From Flavobacterium psychrophilum (GTDB lineage: Bacteria > Bacteroidota > Bacteroidia > Flavobacteriales > Flavobacteriaceae), in NCBI GenBank assembly GCA_945907225.1, contig CAMDSN010000017.1, positions 1 to 14,795 on the forward strand: DNA of 14,795 bases. Reading direction: 5' to 3'. The position numbers and the translations under genes are program-made. The first letter of the stretch is position 1. The number at the start of each line of letters is the position of its first letter. This document shows, piece by piece, positions 1-7,271 of this stretch. The notes under the pieces were generated by a model. The model worked only from the letters and a program-made list of their open reading frames with translations. It was not told where the DNA came from and made no database searches.

Positions 1-446
1 TACTCATGATGTTCATCATCAAACACCTGAATAGTAACTTCTTTTTCTACTAAATCCGTAAACTTCCCACGATACCGTGTTGCCTTTACTAAATGATTAT
101 CAATCCAATGATAATTACCCCCACGTGGTTTTCCGAAAAGTATCCCATGGTATTTGAAACCATGTTTTCTTAACCAAAGTTCTGTATATTCTCTATGAGC
201 TTCTGTTCTAGAAGTAAAAAAGAAAATAACATGACCTTCCTCATACCATTTATTTAATGTAATCAATGCATCGGGATAAACATCTGCGGTAAGCATTCGT
301 TCTGGCTCTTCATTTGGAATATCATCACAAATAGTCCCATCAATATCAACCAGATAATTCTTAATTCCTTCTTGTAAAATTGGACTTAACAACTGTCCAT
401 TTTCTGTAATAGTTTGTAAATTTTTTGCGATGTCTTCCGCTTTCAT
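1..446 (-). CDS. HAD-family phosphatase, nearly complete (3' end at window edge)
   Basis: I translated this gene by hand from an ATG at 446-444; it reads 148 codons to the edge. The last two visible bases give TA, so the next codon is either a stop or Tyr. The protein shows the HAD hallmarks: motif I DIDGT at residues 34-38 (nucleophile D34, acid/base D36), motif II T78/S79 in FFFTSR, motif III K106 in GKPRGG, and an acidic motif IV candidate, D116 in WIDNH. The compact size fits a soluble phosphatase with little cap domain. Flavobacterial homologues are, as I recall, often labelled phosphoheptose isomerase; nothing here resembles the SIS fold of that enzyme, so I prefer phosphatase with unknown substrate. 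The leader just before the ATG is very A-rich. It lies 93 bases downstream of the Fe-S gene on the same strand and may be a separate unit. Confidence 0.82.
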   Translation of the reverse strand, partial: MKAEDIAKNLQTITENGQLLSPILQEGIKNYLVDIDGTICDDIPNEEPERMLTADVYPDALITLNKWYEEGHVIFFFTSRTEAHREYTELWLRKHGFKYHGILFGKPRGGNYHWIDNHLVKATRYRGKFTDLVEKEVTIQVFDDEHHE

Positions 447-520
447 TTTTTTATTTTTTATTGTTCATATTCATTTGACAAACTACCAAGCCTCACATTT
501 ATGGTCATTTGTATATTTTT

Positions 521-539
521 TTGGGGTTGAAAAACCCAA
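521..539 (-). other. Stem-loop directly after the Fe-S gene stop codon
   Basis: An inverted repeat pairs 521-525 with 535-539 and 527-528 with 533-534, with G526 bulged and a 4-nt loop at 529-532. It begins immediately after the stop codon (540-542, minus strand) of the Fe-S gene. In the direction of transcription the hairpin is followed by an A-run, not a U-run, so it is not a standard intrinsic terminator. It may act as an mRNA 3'-end structure, or it may be chance. Confidence 0.35.
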
Positions 540-1844
540 TTATTCGTTCTTCCAGTTTAACCTATCTTGCTGATTATATTGCCACGGCGCACCATTATTC
601 TCAATATTAGTCATCATTGCATTTAATGATTGTGGAGCTGCACTTTGTTCCATTACCAAATAACGTCTCATGTCCATAATGATTGAAAGTGGACTAATAT
701 TTATAGGACATTCCTCCACACAAGCGTTACAAGAAGTACAAGCCCATAATTCTTCTACTGATATATAATCATGAAGTAGTGACTTATTATCTGGAATAAA
801 TACACCTTTATTAGCATCTATATTACGCCCTACTTCTTCAACCCGATCACGGGTGTCCATCATGATTTTTCTTGGAGATAACTTTTTACCTGTTTGACTT
901 GCAGGACAAGACGAAGTACAGCGACCACATTCGGTGCAGGAATAGGCATTCAAAAGTTGAACCCAATTCAAATCTTGAACGTCAGAAGCGCCAAATTTAC
1001 TAACAGCAACATCAGATGTACTTGGTTGGGCTGAAAAAGGATCGGCATTTGGATCCATCATTAATTTAACTTCATCAGTAACACTTTTAAGATTATCAAA
1101 TTTTCCCTTGGCGTTTAAGTCGGCATAAAACGTATTTGGAAAAGCTAGAAGTATGTGTAAATGCTTAGAATAATATAAATAATTGAGGAAAATCAAAATT
1201 CCAACGATGTGCATCCACCAACATACTCTTTCAATAGCCATTAATTGAGGAGATGAAAATGAAGTGAAGTAACTATAAATATATTGTGAAATGATATTTC
1301 CTGAATTTAACTCTTGAAACTGAAAATCGCTGGCGTTCATTAGTAAAAAAAGCGACATTAATACCACCTCAAAATATAAAATTAGATCTGCATCTCTTTT
1401 TGGCTTACCTTTTAAATCGGCACTTGTAAATCGTTTTAAACCTAATATGTTTCTTCGTATCCAAAAAACAAGAACCGCGAATAAGACAAGAACTGCAAGT
1501 ATTTCAAAAGAAGCAATTAAGAAACCATAAAAATTACCTAATATCGAAAAAACCCTGTGGGTTCCTATTAGTCCGTCAATTACAATCTCAAGTACTTCTA
1601 TATTAATTATGATAAAACCAACATAAACAATTATATGAAAAAAACCTGAAACCGGTCTTTTTATCATTTTAGACTGACCAACGGCAATCATAAGCATATT
1701 CTTCCAACGAGCTGATTTATTATCATTCCGTACAACATCCTTTCCAAGACTTATATTCCGTTTTAATTTTTGTATGTTTTTAACAAAGTAAAATAGAGAC
1801 GAAATGAGCAATATAGCAAAGAGTATGTTATCAAGATACTTCAT
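540..1844 (-). CDS. Membrane-bound [4Fe-4S] oxidoreductase, HdrE/HdrD-like fusion
   Basis: This 434-residue protein has an N-terminal membrane part like NarI/HdrE and a C-terminal ferredoxin-like part. Hydrophobic segments lie near residues 5-20, 67-90, 105-128, 152-170 and 203-225. Histidines H70, H96, H212, H228 and H230 sit in or near them and could bind heme b. Two classic CxxCxxCxxxCP clusters follow: C303, C306, C309, C313 and C369, C372, C375, C379, enough for two [4Fe-4S] centres. By family logic it passes electrons between the quinone pool and a soluble partner. The usual catalytic subunit, a CCG-domain HdrD/HdrB-like protein, is not found beside it. It starts with ATG 3 nt after the mlaD-like stop, so it is the third gene of the amidase operon. 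The electron donor and acceptor cannot be told from the sequence. Confidence 0.85.
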   Translation of the reverse strand: MKYLDNILFAILLISSLFYFVKNIQKLKRNISLGKDVVRNDNKSARWKNMLMIAVGQSKMIKRPVSGFFHIIVYVGFIIINIEVLEIVIDGLIGTHRVFSILGNFYGFLIASFEILAVLVLFAVLVFWIRRNILGLKRFTSADLKGKPKRDADLILYFEVVLMSLFLLMNASDFQFQELNSGNIISQYIYSYFTSFSSPQLMAIERVCWWMHIVGILIFLNYLYYSKHLHILLAFPNTFYADLNAKGKFDNLKSVTDEVKLMMDPNADPFSAQPSTSDVAVSKFGASDVQDLNWVQLLNAYSCTECGRCTSSCPASQTGKKLSPRKIMMDTRDRVEEVGRNIDANKGVFIPDNKSLLHDYISVEELWACTSCNACVEECPINISPLSIIMDMRRYLVMEQSAAPQSLNAMMTNIENNGAPWQYNQQDRLNWKNE

Positions 1845-1847
1845 GGT

Positions 1848-2810
1848 TTATTCCTTATTTTTAATAGAGTCAGTAACTGGAGATTTGTAGGGTTTATTCT
1901 TTTTACCAAATAAAGAAACGTTTACATAACGTGTAGGATTTAGTCGTAAATCTTGCAAGAGCAACTCTAATTCTCTGGAAGACTTAGCTATATTATTATA
2001 AATAGCATCATCTTTTGCAAACTTGCCTATTGTTCCCTTGCCAGATTGAATATCTGCCATTATTTTATCTACACTTTCTAACGTTTTTTCTAGCTTTTTA
2101 ATTGTATTACCAATGTTGGATTTATTGATTGAATCTGTAAATTTTTCAAAATTAGAAGCTGCTTTATCCACATTTGTAAGTGCTGAACCTAATTTACTTT
2201 TATTATCTGTCACAATGGCGTTTACATTTTTAGATACTTCTTTAAATTGAGCTATGGTTACCTCAAGATTTGAAATGCTATTTTTTAAGTCAGCTTTGGT
2301 TTTAGAATCTAATATTGAATTAACATTAGCTAATAAATCGTCGGCTGAAACAACCATTTTTTCAACTTTTTCTTGAAGTGGTGTCAACTTTTGAGCAATT
2401 AAAGTAACTAATCCAGGTTTAATTTCACCAACTAATGTTGCTCCCGATTCAGCCACAGATGAATCTTTGAAATTAGGGGCAATCATAAGTTGTTTTCCCG
2501 CAATCAACCCTGGTTCGTACAAATAAACTCGACTTGATTTTGAAAATGAAAATTCAGAATTTACGTGAAACTCGACTTGAATCTTTCCATTGTTTCCAAC
2601 AAACTTAATATTTTTGACTTTACCAACATTTAAACCGCTAATGGTTACTGGGGCAGAATTTACAAGACCTTCAACATTATCAAATTGCACATAAAATATT
2701 TTGTCATTACTTAATAGATCAGTTCCTTTTAAAAAACTATAACCCCAAATAAATAATAAAATAGACGCAATTACTAAAACTGCAGACTTAATCTCTTTTG
2801 TTACTTTCAA
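1848..2810 (-). CDS. MlaD/MCE-domain lipid-transport protein
   Basis: This 320-residue protein has one N-terminal transmembrane helix (about residues 8-27), an MCE domain (about 38-113, starting at the FYVQFDNVEGL segment and including GLNVGKV), and a long helical, probably coiled-coil C-terminal half (about 135-285). It ends with a LRLNPTRYVNVSLFGKK segment that I recognise from Bacteroidetes MCE proteins. MCE proteins form hexameric rings that shuttle phospholipids between inner and outer membrane, anchored in the inner membrane with the ring in the periplasm. No MlaE permease or MlaF ATPase lies nearby. The start is TTG at 2810-2808: in-frame upstream there is no ATG before the stop at 2846-2844, and starting here places the helix correctly. 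An A-rich tract precedes it. It lies 51 nt after the amidase gene and 3 nt before the Fe-S gene. Confidence 0.9.
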   Translation of the reverse strand: MKVTKEIKSAVLVIASILLFIWGYSFLKGTDLLSNDKIFYVQFDNVEGLVNSAPVTISGLNVGKVKNIKFVGNNGKIQVEFHVNSEFSFSKSSRVYLYEPGLIAGKQLMIAPNFKDSSVAESGATLVGEIKPGLVTLIAQKLTPLQEKVEKMVVSADDLLANVNSILDSKTKADLKNSISNLEVTIAQFKEVSKNVNAIVTDNKSKLGSALTNVDKAASNFEKFTDSINKSNIGNTIKKLEKTLESVDKIMADIQSGKGTIGKFAKDDAIYNNIAKSSRELELLLQDLRLNPTRYVNVSLFGKKNKPYKSPVTDSIKNKE

Positions 2811-2861
2811 TTTAATTTTTTTTTGTGTAAAGTTAGAATAAAATTATACATAAAAAGATTG

Positions 2862-4022
2862 CTATTTCAATGCTTCTTGAACTGATATTTTCTTTCCATT
2901 TTTAAAAGCAATTAGAAAAGCAGATGGAAAACCTTTCGATTTCACTTCAGCCAACAAACGTTTTGCTTCTTCATATTTAGATGTCTCTCCAAACGTATAT
3001 TTATAATAAATACCTTCGCGAAAAAAAGAAATATTAGACAGCCCATTAAAATTAGAAGGTGTAATTTCTACTTCACTTTCTTTAGCTGAAAGTTGAACTT
3101 TAAAAATAGCTTTTGATGAATTAACGACAGGTATTTCTGTTTTTGTTTCTGTTTTTGAATTATTTTCTGGTTTATTTGTTTCTTGTTTAGGTGTAGAATC
3201 TACAACTTTAGTCGCTTCTATTTTTTGAGAAGGTTTTGTAATTGTATCACTAGTACTGGCCCCAAAATATTCTTTTTTATAACTAATTATTGCATTTGCA
3301 ATAGATTCGGCGACTGCATTTTGACCATCTTCTGAATCTAAAATAGCTCCCTCTGCCTTGTTAGAAATGAATCCCATTTCAATTAAAACTCTGGGCATAT
3401 ATGCTTTATGCAAAACCATGTAGGGAGCTTGCTTAACTCCGCGACTTTTTTTACCAAGATCAATAAATTGTGCTTGTACTTTTCCAGCCAATGCAATACT
3501 CTGATCCAAATATAATTCTTGCGCCATTGTCATTCCAGCAAAAGATTCGGGCGACTTTGGATCGAACCCTTCATATTTTTGCTTGTAGTCTTTTTCAAGA
3601 GTAACAACGGCATTTTCTCGCTTTGCAGCTTCTAGGTTAGAGGCATTTTTTGACATACCCATCACGTAGGTTTCGCAACCATCAGCCGAATTATTTACGT
3701 TGGCATTACAATGAATAGATACAAAAATATCTGCATTAGCTCTGTTCGCTATATTTGCACGTTCCACCAAATCAATAAACTGGTCGCCTTTACGCGTATA
3801 AAAAACTTCAATGCTTGAATTTTTTTCTAATAACTTTCCAACTTTCAAGACTACGGCCAAAGCAATATTTTTTTCTATATGTCCATGATAAACAGCTCCA
3901 TAGTCGTGATCTCCGTGTCCTGCATCTAAAGTTACTTTAAACTTGTTTTGTCCGAAAGAAATTACTGAATTTAATATAAAAATTAATGTAACTATGTGTA
4001 GTGTATATTTGTTAGTATTCAT
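2862..4022 (-). CDS. N-acetylmuramoyl-L-alanine amidase (Amidase_3) with SPOR-like C-terminus
   Basis: This 386-residue zinc amidase cuts the bond between MurNAc and L-Ala of the peptide stem, usually to separate daughter cells. A signal peptide covers about residues 1-24 (hydrophobic core, then SFGQ). The catalytic domain runs from about 28 to 250 with zinc ligands H36 (DAGHG), E50 and H104 (SIHCNAN), and catalytic E215 (LIEMGFISN). Between H104 and E215 lies an insert of about 45 residues (roughly 130-175) that resembles the regulatory helix region of AmiC-type enzymes. A low-complexity Lys/Thr/Glu linker (about 255-305) leads to a C-terminal SPOR-like domain (about 306-383), suited to binding denuded glycan at the septum. 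It is the first gene of the leftward operon and starts with ATG. The Amidase_3 call is firm; the SPOR call rests on position and general pattern. Confidence 0.93.
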   Translation of the reverse strand: MNTNKYTLHIVTLIFILNSVISFGQNKFKVTLDAGHGDHDYGAVYHGHIEKNIALAVVLKVGKLLEKNSSIEVFYTRKGDQFIDLVERANIANRANADIFVSIHCNANVNNSADGCETYVMGMSKNASNLEAAKRENAVVTLEKDYKQKYEGFDPKSPESFAGMTMAQELYLDQSIALAGKVQAQFIDLGKKSRGVKQAPYMVLHKAYMPRVLIEMGFISNKAEGAILDSEDGQNAVAESIANAIISYKKEYFGASTSDTITKPSQKIEATKVVDSTPKQETNKPENNSKTETKTEIPVVNSSKAIFKVQLSAKESEVEITPSNFNGLSNISFFREGIYYKYTFGETSKYEEAKRLLAEVKSKGFPSAFLIAFKNGKKISVQEALK

Positions 4023-4062
4023 GTGATTGAAAAAGTTAATTTAAATTAAATCATAAAGATTA

Positions 4063-4092
4063 TAAAACTAATATTTCCTTATTTTTGACCAA
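4063..4092 (-). promoter_or_regulatory. Candidate Bacteroidetes promoter for the amidase operon
   Basis: On the minus strand a TTG (4092-4090) is followed after 19 nt by TAGTTTTA (4070-4063), one base off the Bacteroidetes -7 element TAnnTTTG, with good spacing and a leader of about 35 nt to the amidase ATG. An alternative with a perfect -7 match, TATTTTTG at 4097-4090, lies farther upstream but lacks a TTG at the right distance. AT-richness makes chance matches possible. Confidence 0.4.
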
Positions 4093-4110
4093 AAATATTG
4101 ATTAAGTTTG
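4085..4110 (+). promoter_or_regulatory. Candidate Bacteroidetes promoter for lptD-ridA
   Basis: TAAGTTTG at 4103-4110 is a perfect match to the Bacteroidetes -7 element TAnnTTTG. The only upstream TTG is at 4085-4087, giving a 15-nt spacer, which is shorter than usual. The position would give a leader of about 40 nt before the lptD start. It overlaps the elements proposed for the divergent amidase promoter. Confidence 0.45.
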
Positions 4111-4154
4111 CCCTGTAAAAATTAAGTAATATTTACAAAAATAGTATTAAACCT

Positions 4155-6824
4155 TTGAAAAGTCACTTATTTTATATCGTTTTTTTAACAATTTTTCTAA
4201 CAGCTGGAAACCACAAAATATATTCACAAGAGTTGCCAAAGCAAGAAATAGCTTTTCCACCTAAAAATGTGGATAGTATTACTACAAACCAAGAAAAAAC
4301 GCAATTAGAAGCTACTGTAATTTCAGTACCAGACAGCATTAAAAAAAAACCATTCTTAGAGAGCAAGATTAAAAGAAAAGCAGTCGATTACGAAAAAACA
4401 GATCAAAAGAAAAAATGCATCACATTATACAATAAAGCAGAGGTTTATTATGAAGATATTGAACTAAAATCTGGTATAATCGTTATAGACTATAACAAAA
4501 GTGAGGTGTATGCGGGTCGAATTAAAGATTCGGCAGGCGTATATTCTCAAAGTCCTGTATTCAAACAAGGAGCAAATGTTGTAGAACCTGATTCCATTCG
4601 ATTTAATTTTAAAACAAAAAAAGCCTTGGTTTGGAATTCAAGAACAGATCAAGGGGAATTTAAAGTTAAATCGGAAATCACAAAAAAAGAAAATGACTCG
4701 GTCTATTTTATGAAAGGAGCGCGTTTTACCACTTCTAAAGATATTGAAGATCCTGAATACTACTTTCTTACAAATAAAGTAAAATTTGTACCCGGGAAAA
4801 AAATTGTTGTTGGTTTCACCAATATGTACATAGCAGATGTACCAACACCACTTGCTCTACCCTTTGCTTTTTTCCCTATGAGCGAAGAGAGTCGATCGGG
4901 ATTAATTGTACCCAGTTATAACGACAGTAATACAAGGGGGTTTTCGCTGCAAAATGGCGGGTATTATTTTGCCCTGAGTGATAGTTATGATTTGGCTGTT
5001 TTAGGAGATTACTATACCAACGGCAGTTATGCGCTAAGATTTGAGTCTGCCTATGCTCAGAAATATAAATTTTCTGGAAATGTGAATTTCCGATATGAAA
5101 ATTTAATTTCTAGTGAGCGTGGCTATCCGGATTATTCCAGAACAAATATCTACAACATTCAATGGTCACATTCTAAAGATTCTAAATCTAACCCAAATTC
5201 TCGATTTTCAGCATCTGTAAATTTAGGAAGTAGTAAATATTATGCAAACTCAATCAATCAGGTTAATGTTGGATCGAGACTAAACAATACTTTAAGTTCC
5301 TCAATTTCGTATTCCAAAACGTTCAATTCGGTTCCACAGGTTAACTTATCACTAACTGCCACCCACTCACAAAACACAAATACGGAACAAATAAATATGA
5401 CATTACCCACGTTACAATTGAGCGTGGATAGAATATTCCCATTTGCACCCAAGGATGGAGTAAAAAAAGGTGTTTTAAAGAACATCAATTTACAATACAA
5501 TTTAAGGGGAGAAAATAGAATTCAAACTACAGATTCACTTTTCTTTAAACCCCAAATGTTTAAAGATGCAAAAATAGGTTTTCAACACAGCATTCCATTA
5601 AGTACGAATTTTAAAGTTTTTAAACATTTCAGTGCAACTACATCCATAAATTACAATGAAGTTTGGTATTTAAAAACTATTAAAAAACAGTTTAATCCAG
5701 GAGATAATTTAGTTGTTGATTCAGAAGTACAAGGTTTTGATGCTTTTAGAACCTACTCATTTACCGCTGGATTAGGTACCACTGTTTACGGTACTTTTAA
5801 ACTAGGAGAAAAGAAAAAAGTACAAGCAATTAGACACGTTATGCGTCCAAATATAAGCTACAGCTACACACCAAGTTTTTCTCAATATTATGACACGTAT
5901 GATCCTGATGGAAGTGGAACAATCTTAAAAGAATACACCCGATTTGACAATGGAATTTTTGGTGCCCCAGGAAAAGCAATGTCCAATAATTTAGGATTTA
6001 ATTTGAGTAATACATTTGAAGCAAAAGTTACTGACAAAGACTCTACCAAGACGGAACCTAAAAAGATAATGTTACTAAACAACTTGAACTTCTCAACGAA
6101 TTATGACATTACAGCCGACTCATTACGCTGGTCACCAATGCGAGTAAGCGGTGGAACATTGTTTTTTAAACAAAAAATGAATTTAAACTTCGGGATAACA
6201 CTTGATCCTTATGCTATTAATGACGCTGGGAGAAGAATTGACACATGGAATATTGACAACGGTGGAAGTTTATTTCGAATGACCAGTGCAAATATGACTA
6301 TGAATTATGCCTTTTCAAGTAAAGATCTAAATGGGGACAATGACAAAAAAAATAAGCAGGGCACACGAAACGGTGGTCGTGAAGACGATTTATTTGGAAG
6401 TAATAGAGATTTAGGGGATCGAAGGCAGAGTCAATTTAATGAGGAAGAAGAAGGAGAACCAGAAAAACCCACAGAGTTTTTTAAATATGAACTTCCCTGG
6501 GATATGACCCTTGCCTATTCACTAACATATTCAAACAACAATAGAGAGAAAAAAATTACTGGAAACTCCTTAATGGTTTCTATGAATACCGATTTAACTC
6601 CAAAATGGAAAATAGGCGCTTCTACTGGTTATGATTTTGTTCAAAATGGCGTTACTTTTACCCAACTACGATTTGAACGGGATTTACTAAGTTGGCGAAT
6701 GGATTTCAATTGGGTTCCATTTGGTGACAATCCGTATTGGGGATTCTTTATTGGCATTAAAGCAAGTGTTTTAAGTGATATTAAATGGGATAAACGAAAT
6801 CAGGCAGATCGAACCCTTAGATAA
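4155..6824 (+). CDS. lptD: LPS-assembly outer-membrane protein LptD
   Basis: This 889-residue protein inserts LPS into the outer leaflet of the outer membrane. A signal peptide covers about residues 1-24 (ending YSQ). After a disordered linker comes an OstA/LptA-like jellyroll (about 75-230: KAEVYYEDIELKSGIIVIDY), then a long beta-barrel with alternating aromatic strands to the C-terminus. The segments ALPFAFFPM (about 234-242) and LRWSPMRVSGG (about 657-667) are of the type conserved in Bacteroidetes LptD. The only cysteine is C88, so the disulfides of enterobacterial LptD cannot form. A polar, acidic insert (about 722-776, including EEEE) sits between late strands, probably a surface or periplasmic loop. 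The start is TTG at 4155: no ATG lies between it and the in-frame stop at 4116-4118, and it gives a proper signal peptide. It is divergent from the amidase operon and followed by ridA. Confidence 0.93.
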   Translation: MKSHLFYIVFLTIFLTAGNHKIYSQELPKQEIAFPPKNVDSITTNQEKTQLEATVISVPDSIKKKPFLESKIKRKAVDYEKTDQKKKCITLYNKAEVYYEDIELKSGIIVIDYNKSEVYAGRIKDSAGVYSQSPVFKQGANVVEPDSIRFNFKTKKALVWNSRTDQGEFKVKSEITKKENDSVYFMKGARFTTSKDIEDPEYYFLTNKVKFVPGKKIVVGFTNMYIADVPTPLALPFAFFPMSEESRSGLIVPSYNDSNTRGFSLQNGGYYFALSDSYDLAVLGDYYTNGSYALRFESAYAQKYKFSGNVNFRYENLISSERGYPDYSRTNIYNIQWSHSKDSKSNPNSRFSASVNLGSSKYYANSINQVNVGSRLNNTLSSSISYSKTFNSVPQVNLSLTATHSQNTNTEQINMTLPTLQLSVDRIFPFAPKDGVKKGVLKNINLQYNLRGENRIQTTDSLFFKPQMFKDAKIGFQHSIPLSTNFKVFKHFSATTSINYNEVWYLKTIKKQFNPGDNLVVDSEVQGFDAFRTYSFTAGLGTTVYGTFKLGEKKKVQAIRHVMRPNISYSYTPSFSQYYDTYDPDGSGTILKEYTRFDNGIFGAPGKAMSNNLGFNLSNTFEAKVTDKDSTKTEPKKIMLLNNLNFSTNYDITADSLRWSPMRVSGGTLFFKQKMNLNFGITLDPYAINDAGRRIDTWNIDNGGSLFRMTSANMTMNYAFSSKDLNGDNDKKNKQGTRNGGREDDLFGSNRDLGDRRQSQFNEEEEGEPEKPTEFFKYELPWDMTLAYSLTYSNNNREKKITGNSLMVSMNTDLTPKWKIGASTGYDFVQNGVTFTQLRFERDLLSWRMDFNWVPFGDNPYWGFFIGIKASVLSDIKWDKRNQADRTLR

Positions 6825-6846
6825 AAAAACATATAGTAAGTCATAA

Positions 6847-7233
6847 ATGATGAAGAAAATAATTTTTACAGAAAGTGCACCAATGCCAATTGGACCTTAT
6901 AGCCAAGCTACATTGATTTCAAATACGTTATACACTTCTGGTCAAATAGCACTCCATCCAATAACCATGGAATTAGTTGTTAGTGATATAGAGGCTGAAA
7001 CAAAACAAGTCATGGATAATTTAAAAGCGGTACTATTGGCTGCAAACATGACTTTCGAAAATGTTATGAAAACTACTATTTACGTGATGGATATGTCAAA
7101 TTTCGGGAGGATTAATAGCGTTTACAGTAGTTATTTTAACGAAAAAACAGCCCCTGCTAGAGAAACAATTCAAGTAGCGGGACTGCCAAGAGGAGTTAAC
7201 ATAGAAATTTCAATGATTGCGTTTAAAAATTAA
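6847..7233 (+). CDS. ridA: RidA family reactive enamine/imine deaminase
   Basis: This 128-residue protein matches the RidA/YjgF family in length and motifs. RidA hydrolyses reactive 2-aminoacrylate and related enamines made by PLP enzymes such as threonine dehydratase, protecting other PLP enzymes in the cytoplasm. Visible hallmarks are IGPYSQA (Y18), TSGQI (residues 30-34), and the C-terminal signature APARETIQVAGLPRG, with R105 as the carboxylate-binding arginine, and E120 in NIEISMIA. The position of E. coli C107 is Thr here. Two Met codons are adjacent (6847 and 6850); starting at the second would align Y17 with the E. coli numbering. It follows lptD by 22 nt with no promoter visible, so it is probably co-transcribed. 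It is convergent with the sugar-kinase gene 38 nt away. Confidence 0.95.
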   Translation: MMKKIIFTESAPMPIGPYSQATLISNTLYTSGQIALHPITMELVVSDIEAETKQVMDNLKAVLLAANMTFENVMKTTIYVMDMSNFGRINSVYSSYFNEKTAPARETIQVAGLPRGVNIEISMIAFKN

Positions 7234-7271
7234 AAAGCAATTAAGATGATTATAATGTAAAATTGAAACAA

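Noticed and set aside
1..446. Phosphoheptose isomerase label for the left-edge gene
   Set aside because: The sequence has HAD motifs (DIDGT, TSR, GKPRGG, WIDN) and no SIS-domain features; that name appears to be inherited by annotation transfer.
4172..6082. Minus-strand open frames at 4172-4366, 5258-5500 and 5888-6082
   Set aside because: All are antisense inside lptD, short and without family features.
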